Shown: positions 35,361-45,843 of the stretch, in pieces | Layout: every line of letters begins with the position of its first letter | Position numbering within the stretch: position 1 is the stretch's first letter | Assembly: GCF_041538045.1 (NCBI RefSeq) | Contig: NZ_JBGOSE010000001.1 | Span: 1-64,000, forward strand | From: Aliiglaciecola sp041538045 | GTDB lineage: Bacteria > Pseudomonadota > Gammaproteobacteria > Enterobacterales > Alteromonadaceae | DNA: 64,000 bases | Direction of reading: 5' to 3' | The notes under the pieces: model-generated | The model's input: only the letters and a program-made list of their open reading frames with translations | The model's database searches: none | Told to the model about the DNA's origin: nothing | Program-made: the position numbers and the translations under genes

Positions 35361-38300
35361 AGTTTCTCAAGACGCTGTGAATTTTATACATTTGCGGGTT
35401 CATTCTGATTACTCGATGATGGATGGGCTGAATAAGATCAAGCCTATCCTTGGAAAAGTAAAAGAAATGGGCATGCCCGCTGTGGCAATTACCGACCAAA
35501 TGAATATGTGCGGGTTGGTAAAGTATTATGATGCCGCCCATGCAAATGGGATCAAACCCATAATCGGTGCTGACTTTTGGGTGCAAAGCGAAGAGTTAGG
35601 TGACGAGTTATTTAGACTGACCTTATTGGCAAGCAATAATCAAGGCTATAAAAATATTACCCTGTTGATCTCCAAAGCTTATCAACGTGGTCACGTGCAA
35701 AACAGAGCCGTTATTGATAAACAGTGGTTGGTTGAGCATAAAGAAGGGGTGATTATTTTATCTGGTGGGTTGTCCGGTGATTTGGGGCAAGTTTTAACCA
35801 AAGGTAATATGCCCTTAGCTGCGCAAATTTCCCAGTTTTATGAAACCCACTTTGAAGATTGTTATTACCTAGAATTAACTCGTACTGGCCGTCCTGGTGA
35901 ACAAGAATATATTCAACGAGCGACTGATTGGGCGTTGGAGCATGACCTGCCAGTAGTGGCCACCAACGAAGTGTGTTTTATCGCTAAAGAAGGTTTTGCC
36001 GCTCATGAAATTAGAGTGTGTATTCACGATGGTTATACCCTAGACGATAAACGTCGTCCTAAACTTTATAGTGAACAACAGTATCTGCGCAGTCCCGAGG
36101 AAATGTGTGAGCTGTTTTCAGATATTCCAGAAGCATTGCAAAATACCGTTGAAATAGCCAAGCGTTGCAACGTGACAGTAACTTTGGGTAAATACTTTTT
36201 GCCTAAATTCCCCACCGGCGGCATGTCAGATGCAGATTATTTGGTGAAAGTGTCTTGGGAAGGGTTAGAACGACGCTTAAAATTTTTGTTCCCAGATGAA
36301 CAAGAACGGGCTGAAAAAAGACCCGAATACGACGAACGTTTGGAAATTGAGTTAACCGTTATTAACCAAATGGGTTTTCCCGGTTATTTCTTGATCGTAA
36401 TGGAATTTATTCAATGGAGTAAAGATCACGGTATTCCAGTGGGCCCCGGCCGAGGGTCAGGTGCAGGTTCATTGGTGGCCTATGCCTTGGATATTACCGA
36501 TTTGGATCCCTTGGAATTCGATTTGTTATTCGAACGTTTTCTTAACCCCGAGCGGGTTTCCATGCCTGATTTCGACGTCGACTTTTGTATGGACCGACGG
36601 GATGAGGTAATTGACCACGTCGCCGAGATGTATGGGCGTCAGGCGGTGTCACAAATTATTACTTTCGGTACCATGGCAGCTAAAGCCGTTGTCCGTGATG
36701 TGGGCCGAGTGTTAGGACATCCTTATGGTTTTGTGGATCGCATTTCTAAATTAATTCCGTCTGATCCAGGCATGACCTTAGAAAAAGCCTTTGCCGTTGA
36801 ACCCAGATTGCCTGAGCTTTATCAAGAAGACGAAGAGGTTAAAGACCTCATCGATATGGCACGGATCTTAGAAGGCGTTACCCGTAATGCCGGTAAACAT
36901 GCTGGAGGGGTGGTTATCTCTCCAACTGAGATTACCGACTTTGCGCCATTATATTGCGACGATGAAGGTAAAAACCCGGTTACCCAATTCGATAAAAATG
37001 ATGTTGAAACTGCGGGATTGGTGAAGTTCGATTTCTTAGGGTTACGTACGCTAACGATTATTCAATGGGCCATAGATATGATTGCCGAAGGTCGTGGCAA
37101 ACAAATTGACATCACGGCCATTCCTTTAGAAGATCCTAAGAGTTTTAGAACTCTGCTCAATTCAGAGACCACGGCGGTATTCCAGTTGGAATCCCGCGGT
37201 ATGAAGGATTTGATTAAGCGTCTTAAACCTGACTGCTTTGAAGATATTATCGCTTTAGTAGCACTCTTTAGACCGGGTCCATTGCAGTCGGGGATGGTAG
37301 ATAACTTCATTGATAGAAAGCACGGTCGAGAAGAGATTTCTTATCCGGATGCTGAATATCAACACGAGTGTTTAAAAGAAATATTAGAGCCCACATACGG
37401 CATTATTTTGTATCAAGAACAAGTAATGCAAATAGCGCAAGCTATGGCGGGTTACAGCCTTGGTGGAGCAGATATGCTGCGTCGGGCGATGGGTAAGAAA
37501 AAACCAGAAGAGATGGCCAAACAACGTAGTGTGTTTGCTGAAGGCTCGAAAGGCAATAATATCGACCCTGATCTCGCGATGAAAATATTCGATCTAGTGG
37601 AAAAATTCGCCGGATATGGTTTTAACAAATCACACTCAGCAGCTTATGCATTGGTGTCTTATCAAACCTTGTGGTTAAAAGCCCATTATCCAGCTGAGTT
37701 TATGGCCGCGGTAATGTCAGCGGATATGGACAATACCGATAAAATCGTCACCTTGGTAGATGAATGTAACCGTATGGGCTTAACCATATTGCCACCTGAC
37801 TTGAATGCCGGACAATATAAGTTTACGGTAGATGAACAAGGTCGTATTGTTTATGGGATTGGAGCGATAAAAGGGGTAGGGGAAGGTCCTATCGAAGCTA
37901 TCATTGCTGCCCGTAAAGAACATACTAAGTTTTCTGACCTGTTTGATTTTTGTGCTAAAGTGGATTTGAAAAAAATCAATAAACGGGTTCTTGAAAAGCT
38001 CGTAATGGCGGGTGCTATGGATAATTTAGGACCACATCGAGCCTGTATCATGGCGACGCTTCCTGAAGCCATAGCTGCTGCCGATCAACATGCTAAAGCG
38101 GAATCCCATGGTCAATCTGATATGTTTGGTTTATTAACCACCGAACCGGATCAAGTGGAGCAAGCGTTTGCAAATGTCCCTGAATGGCCAGAAAAAATAT
38201 GGTTAGACGGAGAAAAAGAAACTCTTGGCCTATACTTGACAGGTCATCCAATAAATCAGTATGAAAAAGAGTTAAAACATTACAGTTCAGCTCGTTTGGT

Positions 38301-38835
38301 GGACTTAAAACCCACTAACAAAGATACAACTTCTGTTGCTGTTGGTTTAGTTATCGGTGTGCGTGTGATGACTAACAAAAAAGGGCGTCGTTGGGCGATT
38401 GTTACTTTAGATGATAAAAGTGCTCGAATGGATGCGCGCTTTTTCCCTGATATGTTTGAGAAGTACGAAGAATTGTTACAACCTGATCGAATTCTGCTGA
38501 TTTCCGGACAGGTCAGCTTTGATGATTTCTCAGGTGGCAATACAATATCGGGTCGTGACGCTATGGATATCGTTCAGGCTCGAGAGAAAAATGTAAAATG
38601 CTTAGGGTTAGAAGTAGAATCTGACTGGTGTAACGATGAAAGAGTGGCTAAACTGCAAGCAATTCTGCAGAATTATCAAGGTGGGAGCTGCCCAGTTAAT
38701 ATGCGGGTTGTTCATCCCGATGCTGAAATGGTTTTAGCGTTTGGCGCACAGTGGTATGTGACACCAGAAGACCAATTAATTTATGAATTGCAGCAAATGC
38801 TACCAAAACAGGCGGTAGAGCTGCAATTTAGTTAA
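35350..38835 (+). CDS. dnaE: DNA polymerase III subunit alpha
   Basis: Replicative polymerase, 1161 residues. Order: N-terminal PHP domain (FIHLRVHSDYSMMDGL), catalytic palm with GPGRGSGAGSLVAYAL and the MPDFDVDFCMDRRDEV metal site, fingers, helix-hairpin-helix region, and the OB fold and C-terminal tau-binding part. The start at 35350 has GGAG 6 bases upstream; the in-frame ATG at 35338 is a longer alternative. Overlap with rnhB suggests coupling, as in E. coli. Confidence 0.97.
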   Translation: MQSEVSQDAVNFIHLRVHSDYSMMDGLNKIKPILGKVKEMGMPAVAITDQMNMCGLVKYYDAAHANGIKPIIGADFWVQSEELGDELFRLTLLASNNQGYKNITLLISKAYQRGHVQNRAVIDKQWLVEHKEGVIILSGGLSGDLGQVLTKGNMPLAAQISQFYETHFEDCYYLELTRTGRPGEQEYIQRATDWALEHDLPVVATNEVCFIAKEGFAAHEIRVCIHDGYTLDDKRRPKLYSEQQYLRSPEEMCELFSDIPEALQNTVEIAKRCNVTVTLGKYFLPKFPTGGMSDADYLVKVSWEGLERRLKFLFPDEQERAEKRPEYDERLEIELTVINQMGFPGYFLIVMEFIQWSKDHGIPVGPGRGSGAGSLVAYALDITDLDPLEFDLLFERFLNPERVSMPDFDVDFCMDRRDEVIDHVAEMYGRQAVSQIITFGTMAAKAVVRDVGRVLGHPYGFVDRISKLIPSDPGMTLEKAFAVEPRLPELYQEDEEVKDLIDMARILEGVTRNAGKHAGGVVISPTEITDFAPLYCDDEGKNPVTQFDKNDVETAGLVKFDFLGLRTLTIIQWAIDMIAEGRGKQIDITAIPLEDPKSFRTLLNSETTAVFQLESRGMKDLIKRLKPDCFEDIIALVALFRPGPLQSGMVDNFIDRKHGREEISYPDAEYQHECLKEILEPTYGIILYQEQVMQIAQAMAGYSLGGADMLRRAMGKKKPEEMAKQRSVFAEGSKGNNIDPDLAMKIFDLVEKFAGYGFNKSHSAAYALVSYQTLWLKAHYPAEFMAAVMSADMDNTDKIVTLVDECNRMGLTILPPDLNAGQYKFTVDEQGRIVYGIGAIKGVGEGPIEAIIAARKEHTKFSDLFDFCAKVDLKKINKRVLEKLVMAGAMDNLGPHRACIMATLPEAIAAADQHAKAESHGQSDMFGLLTTEPDQVEQAFANVPEWPEKIWLDGEKETLGLYLTGHPINQYEKELKHYSSARLVDLKPTNKDTTSVAVGLVIGVRVMTNKKGRRWAIVTLDDKSARMDARFFPDMFEKYEELLQPDRILLISGQVSFDDFSGGNTISGRDAMDIVQAREKNVKCLGLEVESDWCNDERVAKLQAILQNYQGGSCPVNMRVVHPDAEMVLAFGAQWYVTPEDQLIYELQQMLPKQAVELQFS

Positions 38836-38873
38836 CACCAATAGTGTGTTTGTAAACAAATATAAGGTTTGGA

Positions 38874-39830
38874 ATGAGTTTGAATTATCTTGATTTCGAA
38901 AAACCTATCGCTGATCTAGAAGCAAAAATTGAAGAACTACGGTTAGTCAATCAGGGCGGTGAGTTTGATGTCGGTATTGAAGAGTCGATCACGAAGTTGC
39001 GGGAAAAAAGCGCAGAATTGACTGCCAAAATATTTTCCGATTTGGGAGCGTGGCAAGTTTCACAAATTGCTAGACACCCAATGCGACCTTATACATTGGA
39101 TTATATTCCGCGTTTGTTTGAAGAGTTTGACGAATTAGCCGGTGATCGTGCCTTTGCTGACGATAAGGCAATAGTAGGTGGACTAGCCGATTTTGACGGT
39201 CAACCAGTGATGGTTATTGGACATCAAAAAGGGCGTGATACCCACGAAAAAATTCGTCGTAACTTCGGTATGCCTAAACCAGAAGGCTACCGTAAAGCCT
39301 TGCGTTTAATGCACATGGCCGAACGCTTCAACTTACCTATTGTTACCTTCATTGATACGCCAGGAGCCTATCCAGGGGTAGGCGCTGAAGAGCGTGGTCA
39401 AAGTGAAGCAATAGCTCGTAACCTGAAAGAAATGGCCGATTTAAGTGTACCTATTATCTGTACGGTAATTGGTGAAGGCGGTTCAGGTGGGGCACTTGCC
39501 ATTGGTGTTGGTGACAGAGTCAACATGCTGCAATACAGTACTTACTCGGTGATTTCTCCTGAAGGTTGTGCGTCTATTTTATGGAAAAGTGCAGAAAAAG
39601 CGCCACTAGCTGCTGAAGCTATGGGAGTTAGCGCAGGACAAATTAAAGACTTAGGTCTGATTAACAATATCGTTGAGGAACCCTTAGGTGGTGCTCATCG
39701 TAATCATGATGCCATGGCTGCGAACCTTAAAGCGACGCTTAAACAACAATTGTCACAATTGTTGAGCTTGTCCAAAGATGAATTGCTCGAACAACGTTAT
39801 GAGCGAATTATGTCTTTTGGTTATTGTTAA
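38874..39830 (+). CDS. accA: Acetyl-CoA carboxylase carboxyltransferase subunit alpha
   Basis: With AccD it transfers the carboxyl group from biotin carrier protein to acetyl-CoA, making malonyl-CoA. The 318-residue protein begins SLNYLDFEKPIADLEAKIEEL and contains the crotonase-like core with TFIDTPGAYPGVGAEERGQS and GEGGSGGALAIGVGD. It follows dnaE by 38 bases and ends before the terminator at 39853. Confidence 0.97.
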   Translation: MSLNYLDFEKPIADLEAKIEELRLVNQGGEFDVGIEESITKLREKSAELTAKIFSDLGAWQVSQIARHPMRPYTLDYIPRLFEEFDELAGDRAFADDKAIVGGLADFDGQPVMVIGHQKGRDTHEKIRRNFGMPKPEGYRKALRLMHMAERFNLPIVTFIDTPGAYPGVGAEERGQSEAIARNLKEMADLSVPIICTVIGEGGSGGALAIGVGDRVNMLQYSTYSVISPEGCASILWKSAEKAPLAAEAMGVSAGQIKDLGLINNIVEEPLGGAHRNHDAMAANLKATLKQQLSQLLSLSKDELLEQRYERIMSFGYC

Positions 39831-39852
39831 CCTAAATACTACAGCGATTCGC

Positions 39853-39882
39853 AAACCGTCTTGTGTTTACAAGGCGGTTTTT
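39853..39882 (+). terminator. Terminator between accA and tilS
   Basis: Stem AAACCG-t-CTTGT / ACAAG-g-CGGTTT with a 4-base loop, followed by TTG. It closes the long accA-ending run. Its 3' arm contains AAGGCGG, the only ribosome-site-like sequence before tilS. Confidence 0.7.
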
Positions 39883-39887
39883 GCCTT

Positions 39888-41195
39888 ATGAACCTGCAAA
39901 ACCACACTACTGAGCTAGTTTCTCAATTTCTAGAAGGCTCCCCCAAACAAATTGTTATTGCCTATAGCGGTGGCGTTGACTCCCACTTGTTATTGGTCAC
40001 AGTTGCCGAATTGGTAAGCATCTATCCTGCACATCATTATCTTGCAGTGCATGTTAATCACGGCTTAAGTCCCAATGCTGATCAGTGGCAAAAGCACTGC
40101 CAACAAGTGTGTGACGAACTTAATATTCAGTTTAAAGCTCAACAGGTGAAAGTAGATGCTAGTGCTAACGGCGGGCTTGAAGCCGCTGCTAGGAAAGTTC
40201 GCTATCAGGCTCTAGAAGCCATGACTGAACACCATGGTGTGATTTTGTTAGGGCAGCATGTACAAGATCAATTGGAAACGATTTTACTGCAATTAAAACG
40301 TGGTGCTGGTCCCAAAGGCTTATCTGCCATGGCGCAATCAACAGTAAATGAAAATAGTATTACCCTTGCTCGACCTTTTTTAGAATTAGAAAAACAGGAT
40401 ATTGTGCAATTAGCCCAGCAAAAAGGCTTGCAATGGATAGAAGATGAGTCGAATCAAGATACCCGATTCGATCGCAACTTTTTGCGTAGCCAAATAATTC
40501 CACCTTTATTGGGACGCTGGCCAAACCTAGCATCTGCCGCCAATCGGTCTGCTCAGTTGTGTGCAGAGCAACAACAATTGCTTGATGAGGTTAATGCCAA
40601 ACATTTACAAGCCATGGTTAATCAACGATTTGCCATCCATATCGGAAAATTACAAAGACTTTCTGAGGCTTGGCAAAACCAAATAGTACGGTTCTGGTTG
40701 GCTGAACAGAAAGTTGAAATGCCCTCTCAAACGGTGTTAGGCGAATTACCTAAGCTTCTTGGTGCCAAACCAGATGGCAATCCCATCATTGATATAGGTC
40801 TTTACCAGTTGCGACGCTTTAGAGAACATCTGTATTGTATAAAAAAACGAAAACCAGAGCTTGATGTCAAACTTACCTTAACTGCCAGTAACACCCGCTT
40901 GCCTAATGACTTGGGGCATTTACATATTGACGAAAAATACATTGACCAACTACTCATCGGTTCTCGCGCCAACAACCTGAAATTCAAACCACTTGGCTCG
41001 CCTCATTCGAAGTTATTAAAACAATGGTTTAAACAATGGGATGTGCCCGTTTGGGAAAGAGAGCGGAGCTTGATGTTATTTTGGCAAGACAAGGTCATTG
41101 CCGTGTTATGTGAACAACACATTATTTTTGCCAGCGAAATTCCCTGTGAACTTAGAACAATGCTTCACTTTCGACCAAACCCACCGCAACTTTGA
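39888..41195 (+). CDS. tilS: tRNA(Ile)-lysidine synthetase
   Basis: Converts C34 of the CAT-anticodon tRNA-Ile to lysidine, allowing it to read AUA. The N-type ATP pyrophosphatase P-loop IAYSGGVDSHLL is at the N-terminus, followed by VNHGLSPNAD and the C-terminal lysidine-synthase domain. The ATG at 39888 gives 435 residues, the family length; the ORF extends 9 codons upstream but those are terminator sequence. The only ribosome-site-like AAGGCGG lies in the terminator stem, 10 bases upstream. Confidence 0.94.
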   Translation: MNLQNHTTELVSQFLEGSPKQIVIAYSGGVDSHLLLVTVAELVSIYPAHHYLAVHVNHGLSPNADQWQKHCQQVCDELNIQFKAQQVKVDASANGGLEAAARKVRYQALEAMTEHHGVILLGQHVQDQLETILLQLKRGAGPKGLSAMAQSTVNENSITLARPFLELEKQDIVQLAQQKGLQWIEDESNQDTRFDRNFLRSQIIPPLLGRWPNLASAANRSAQLCAEQQQLLDEVNAKHLQAMVNQRFAIHIGKLQRLSEAWQNQIVRFWLAEQKVEMPSQTVLGELPKLLGAKPDGNPIIDIGLYQLRRFREHLYCIKKRKPELDVKLTLTASNTRLPNDLGHLHIDEKYIDQLLIGSRANNLKFKPLGSPHSKLLKQWFKQWDVPVWERERSLMLFWQDKVIAVLCEQHIIFASEIPCELRTMLHFRPNPPQL

Positions 41196-41390
41196 TTCAA
41201 TTTTCGACGATTTTGGGTTTTCACGCTCACTCGTAGCTAATCATGAGCACTAAAATACATTTTTATCTCTTCAACGCTAGTGTTTGCCCCTGCTTCTAGC
41301 GTAAAATCAGTAAGATATTACATGCTGGGTTTAATTTTAAATTCTGTCGGTTAATTGACCTTATTCAAATATTGGAGAATTGAGACTGTT

Positions 41391-42386
41391 ATGGCTGCAT
41401 TTGGAACTGTTTTTATGCCTGAAATGGCACTTGCTACCTTTGAAAATAATCACTGGAGTAAGGCTGAATACGTCAGCGCTGAAAGTATACAGATGCATCC
41501 CGGAGCCCATGTCTTGCATTACTCCAGTACCTGTTTCGAAGGACTGAAAGCATTTCGACATAAAGATGGTAGCGTTAATATTTTTCGTATGGAAGAAAAT
41601 ATTAAACGTATGGCGCAAAGCTCTAAATTATTGTTTTTACCCGACTTTGATGAAAACCAATTGTCGAAAATGATTATTGATATGGTAAAAAAATACGCTG
41701 ACGAAGTACCTCAGCCTCCAGGTTCAATGTATATCAGACCCACCCATATTGGTACTGAGCCATCTATTGGTAAAGCCGCTGCACCGTCAGCGACCTCAAT
41801 GCTGTATGTTTTGTTATCACCAGTGGGGGATTACTTTGCTGGTGGCGCTCGTCCATTACGATTACTTCTAGCCGAAGACGGTATGCGTTGTGCGCCTCAT
41901 ATGGGCATGATTAAAAGTGGTGGAAATTATGCTAGTGCGCTAGGGCCAATATTGGAAGGCAAAGCGAAATTTAATGCTGACCAAATTTTGTTTTGTCCTG
42001 ATGGTGATGTACAAGAAACCGGTGCTGCCAACTTTATCTTGATAGATGGCGATGAAATCATCACTAAAGCCTTAGATAGTTCATTTTTACATGGTATTAC
42101 TCGGGCGACTCTACTGACCTTAGCAGCCGACTTAGGGATGAAAGTGAGTGAGCGTAACCTTTCAGTTGATGAATTATTGGAGCGCGTAGCCAAGCCGGGC
42201 ACTGAAGCTGCACTTTCTGGTACCGCTGCGGTTCTGACTTCGGTTGGCACTTTAATCCATAATGGTAAAGATATTCAAGTGGGCAGTGGGGAAGCTGGTC
42301 CTAAGGCTAATAAGTTGCGTCAGGCGCTTAATCAAATCCAATGGGGCGAAGCACCTGATATCCATAATTGGTTAACTAAAGTCTAA
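41391..42386 (+). CDS. ilvE: Branched-chain amino acid aminotransferase
   Basis: PLP enzyme of fold type IV that interconverts branched-chain amino acids and their 2-keto acids. The 331-residue protein resembles the eukaryote-like BCAT class: HVLHYSSTCFEGLKAFRHKDG near the start, GMIKSGGNYASAL with the PLP Lys, and VQETGAANFILIDGDEI. I chose ATG 41391; in-frame extension to TTG 41355 adds twelve residues without family support, though no strong ribosome site precedes either. It stands alone and ends at the terminator at 42441. Confidence 0.92.
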   Translation: MAAFGTVFMPEMALATFENNHWSKAEYVSAESIQMHPGAHVLHYSSTCFEGLKAFRHKDGSVNIFRMEENIKRMAQSSKLLFLPDFDENQLSKMIIDMVKKYADEVPQPPGSMYIRPTHIGTEPSIGKAAAPSATSMLYVLLSPVGDYFAGGARPLRLLLAEDGMRCAPHMGMIKSGGNYASALGPILEGKAKFNADQILFCPDGDVQETGAANFILIDGDEIITKALDSSFLHGITRATLLTLAADLGMKVSERNLSVDELLERVAKPGTEAALSGTAAVLTSVGTLIHNGKDIQVGSGEAGPKANKLRQALNQIQWGEAPDIHNWLTKV

Positions 42387-42440
42387 GCTAATGCAGATGA
42401 TGCAATTAGTCTGATTCCCTCAACTAATAGCCAATCCCCA

Positions 42441-42470
42441 AATGCAGCCTACATGGCTGCATTTTTATTT
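42441..42470 (+). terminator. Rho-independent terminator after ilvE
   Basis: Perfect 9-bp stem AATGCAGCC / GGCTGCATT with a 5-base loop, running into TTTATTT. Confidence 0.85.
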
Positions 42471-42547
42471 GTAACTATAAAACCTGGCTTTCTAAAGGTG
42501 TATAGGTTGGTCAGTCAGCGCTTTAGGGAGCGGGATTAAATAGACGT

Positions 42548-44518
42548 TTAACTTCCCTCTAATAAAAAATGTTCTGTACGCTCTACTCGCCGTGGTTTGC
42601 CAGAAATAACAATAACGTCGTTTGCTTGCAGTGGCTGAGTCAGGTCTGGTTTGGTGATTTCATGGTGGTTACGACGTAACCCATGAATGCTAATTTTACG
42701 TTTACTCAGTTCGAGTTGAGCAATTGATTTACCAACGGCAAAAGCTCCATCGGTTAGTTGTACCGCGTGCATAAATTCGAGCTTATCCTTAGTACCTTGA
42801 CTAATTTCAGTGGTTTCTCCGGGAAAGAAACCGTGCATATGCCGATAATGGTCTTTTCGTTCAGAGCGCACCCGTTTTAATATCCGAGCCATGGGGATGC
42901 CGGATAAATGTAGGATCTGTGATACCAACATTAAACTCCCTTCGAGAATTTCAGGTACAACTTGGCTAGCACCTGCGGCATATAGTTCTTCTAAGTGATA
43001 GTCTTTTCTGGTTCTTACCACTATAGGTAATTGGGGATGCATTTCAGCTATAATTTTGATCACATCCAAGGCTTTTTGATGTTCATCGAAGGTGATCAAT
43101 ACCAGCTTAGCCGTATCTATTCCTGCGGCCTTTAGAATATCTGGTTGGCAGACATCTCCAAATACCACGGTTTGTCCAGCACTGCGGCTTTCATTGACAC
43201 GAACAGGGTCAAAATCCACCACCAAATAGGGAATTTTTTCGATTGTTAATAATCGGCTGACAGATTGGCCTACACGGCCAAAACCCAGAATAAGAACGTG
43301 ATCTTGCATATTTGGATGGTAATTATCTTCATCCTCAGGCGCTAATTGTAAGTGGGGTTTTCCGATAATATATTTTGCCATCAAAAGGCTATTTTCAATG
43401 AGCCACGGGGTCATTGCCATGCTCAACACCCCGATAGCCATAAGAAGGGAGCCTTGCTCAGCACTGAGTATTTGATGGTTGACTGCCAGCGCGGCAATGA
43501 TGAAGCTAAATTCGCCAATCTGACAAAGCTTTAAGGCCGTTGACCAAGCATCGAGCTTATCTGCCTTAAATAGCTTTCCACAAACAGCAATGATTAAGGT
43601 TTTAAATAGCATGATAATGACTAGGCCAAGCAGCACCCAATGTAGTTGTGATGCCAATGTTTGCATTTCCAAACGCATGCCAACGGTGATGAAAAACAAC
43701 CCCATGAGAATATCTCTAAAGGGTCGAATATCAGCCTCTAGTTGATGCCTGTACTGACTTTCACTTAGCATCATGCCTGCTAAGAATGCTCCTAGGGCCA
43801 TGGATAATCCAAAGGAATAGGTTAGACCTGCAGCGGCAAGGGCAACTAAAATTGTGGTAAGTACAAAGAGTTCATCGGTGCGAGTCCGAGCCACTTCATT
43901 GAATATTTTGGGTAACAGCCATTTACCCACGGACATTAAAATAGCGACTACCACTGTGCCTTTTAATAACGCCATTACTATGGCAAACCATAGGCTGGTA
44001 TGAGATTGATCTGATAGCAGTGGCACTAAAATAAGTAAGGGAACCACAGCTAAATCTTGAAATAGCAAAATACTGACGACCATTTGCGCTCGCGTGGTAT
44101 TTAGGGTTCCCCTTTCACTCATTTGTTTAATGACAATGGCAGTCGAAGAAAGGGCGAGCATTCCTCCAATTATTAATCCAGCTTTTAAGTCAAACCCGAA
44201 TACACTGGCTACGCCCATAAAAAACAGCGTTGTGATTATCATTTGTGCTAAACCAATGCCGAATACCAAGTGTCGCATCGCCATAACTTTAGGAAGAGAA
44301 AACTCCAACCCCAAGGAAAATAGCAGAAAGACAATGCCTAATTCGGCAAAAAAGTGGATTTCTTCTGGGTGATCGATGATGGCTAACATGTGTGGTCCCG
44401 CGGCCACGCCGCAGGCTAAATAAGCGAGTATCGGCGGCAAGTTTATGCGCCTAAAACCCCATACAATTAAAACGGCTACGGTCATCAATATTAATATGTT
44501 TGCGAAACCCACATGCAT
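42548..44518 (-). CDS. CPA2 family cation:proton antiporter with TrkA domains
   Basis: A 656-residue inner-membrane protein of the monovalent cation:proton antiporter-2 family (KefB/KefC/YbaL-like). The first about 390 residues form some twelve hydrophobic segments of the Na+/H+ exchanger fold; a cytoplasmic RCK/TrkA-N nucleotide-binding domain follows (HVLILGFGRVGQSVSRLL, about residues 407-424), then a TrkA-C domain at the end. It most likely exports K+ or Na+ in exchange for protons under nucleotide control; ion and ligand are not readable. There is no KefF/KefG partner beside it. Confidence 0.87.
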   Translation of the reverse strand: MHVGFANILILMTVAVLIVWGFRRINLPPILAYLACGVAAGPHMLAIIDHPEEIHFFAELGIVFLLFSLGLEFSLPKVMAMRHLVFGIGLAQMIITTLFFMGVASVFGFDLKAGLIIGGMLALSSTAIVIKQMSERGTLNTTRAQMVVSILLFQDLAVVPLLILVPLLSDQSHTSLWFAIVMALLKGTVVVAILMSVGKWLLPKIFNEVARTRTDELFVLTTILVALAAAGLTYSFGLSMALGAFLAGMMLSESQYRHQLEADIRPFRDILMGLFFITVGMRLEMQTLASQLHWVLLGLVIIMLFKTLIIAVCGKLFKADKLDAWSTALKLCQIGEFSFIIAALAVNHQILSAEQGSLLMAIGVLSMAMTPWLIENSLLMAKYIIGKPHLQLAPEDEDNYHPNMQDHVLILGFGRVGQSVSRLLTIEKIPYLVVDFDPVRVNESRSAGQTVVFGDVCQPDILKAAGIDTAKLVLITFDEHQKALDVIKIIAEMHPQLPIVVRTRKDYHLEELYAAGASQVVPEILEGSLMLVSQILHLSGIPMARILKRVRSERKDHYRHMHGFFPGETTEISQGTKDKLEFMHAVQLTDGAFAVGKSIAQLELSKRKISIHGLRRNHHEITKPDLTQPLQANDVIVISGKPRRVERTEHFLLEGS

Positions 44519-44731
44519 AAATCTATTCTCTTTATTTCGCTAATTTTGTTGTTGTATTGGTTTAAGTCAAGATGATTAACTTCAGTGCTCAACTATAGCA
44601 ACACAACTACTTTAATCTTAGCAGCGATCAATGGCACAGTGATTGCTAAATAATCAAATATAAGACATTTCTATTTAACTCATTGGCAATTTAGCCACGA
44701 ATTCGCCAAAAAATTGGCAGGAGCACTCGTT

Positions 44732-45625
44732 TTGGAGCATATGACACAGGTTTTTGACGCTGGATTGACTGACAATAATTTGTTTGGCGCAGATTCTCAT
44801 AAAAGTGGCTTGAGTCATACTGAGTCCCATCAAGTCATGTTGAAACTGTCTACGAGTATTGATTTACAGGAGCTCTCTCAACTTTTCTATCATCTGTTGA
44901 AAGCAAAAATCAATCTAAAAGGCTTAACAATTAATTATCCTGATAGTTTTTTAACCTTTGGTAATACAGAAAAATCCATACATAACAAAACATTAGATCA
45001 GGTAAGTCGCCATACTATTTTTGCGACTCTAATCTACTCTTTCTCTAACGTATTAAGCTTGCGAGAAAGCGCGATGCTCAGCGATTTGCATCGTTTATTT
45101 AAGTTTCCTTTAAAAAATGCCCTAGATTTTCAGAGAATTAAACAACTTGCTCTTAAAGATCATCTTACGGCTTTAGGTAATAGAGTACATTATCAAGATT
45201 CGTTAATAAGGCTGCTTAGCCACGCTAAACGCGCCAGCGAAAGCTTTGGTTTACTTGTCATCGATTTAGATAAATTTAAATCAGTAAACGATACCTTTGG
45301 TCATCATGAAGGCGATCAAGTTTTGATTGCTGTAGCAACTGTACTAAATCAATCATTACGAAATAGTGATTACGCTTTTCGTTTTGGTGGTGATGAGTTT
45401 TGCTGTCTTTTACCTGGTAGTGATGCACTTGTAAACAGTAAGATAGCTGAACGTATTCAGAGGCTTATGAGTAAAAATGTAGTTTTATCTAAGTACAATA
45501 TTTCCTGCAGTATTGGCAGTACTATGTATCAATTCGGCGATAATCAAGAGATATTGTTTAATCGAGCGGATAAAGCCTTATACGCAGCAAAACAAAATGG
45601 AAAAAATTGCTATAAAGCGGCCTAA
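44732..45625 (+). CDS. GGDEF domain protein (diguanylate cyclase)
   Basis: A soluble protein of about 297 residues with a C-terminal GGDEF domain that should make cyclic di-GMP. The active-site motif FRFGGDEFCCLLPG is intact, and RNSD five residues before it fits the RxxD inhibitory site. The N-terminal about 150 residues (TSIDLQELSQLFYHLLKAKINLKGL) look like a divergent GAF-type sensor. I place the start at TTG 44732, with AGGAG 8 bases upstream; ATG 44741 is the alternative. The next gene, also GGDEF, is on the same strand 218 bases on. Confidence 0.88.
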   Translation: MEHMTQVFDAGLTDNNLFGADSHKSGLSHTESHQVMLKLSTSIDLQELSQLFYHLLKAKINLKGLTINYPDSFLTFGNTEKSIHNKTLDQVSRHTIFATLIYSFSNVLSLRESAMLSDLHRLFKFPLKNALDFQRIKQLALKDHLTALGNRVHYQDSLIRLLSHAKRASESFGLLVIDLDKFKSVNDTFGHHEGDQVLIAVATVLNQSLRNSDYAFRFGGDEFCCLLPGSDALVNSKIAERIQRLMSKNVVLSKYNISCSIGSTMYQFGDNQEILFNRADKALYAAKQNGKNCYKAA

Positions 45626-45843
45626 CTTAGTCGCTTAGCGGCAAAAATCTGCAGTCTGATCCTAGATTGTGTCAAGATTAATTCTTAAACTTTAAGGATT
45701 ACATACCCTTTTACCTTCAAAAATATTAGACTGTCACTTATAACAAGATTGTTTTTTGTTTCTTTTAGTAATAAATGGCGAATAGATTAGCTGCCCTTGT
45801 ACGGGTAAATCTGTAGGCTTATTTATGTCGTACGAGACTATTT

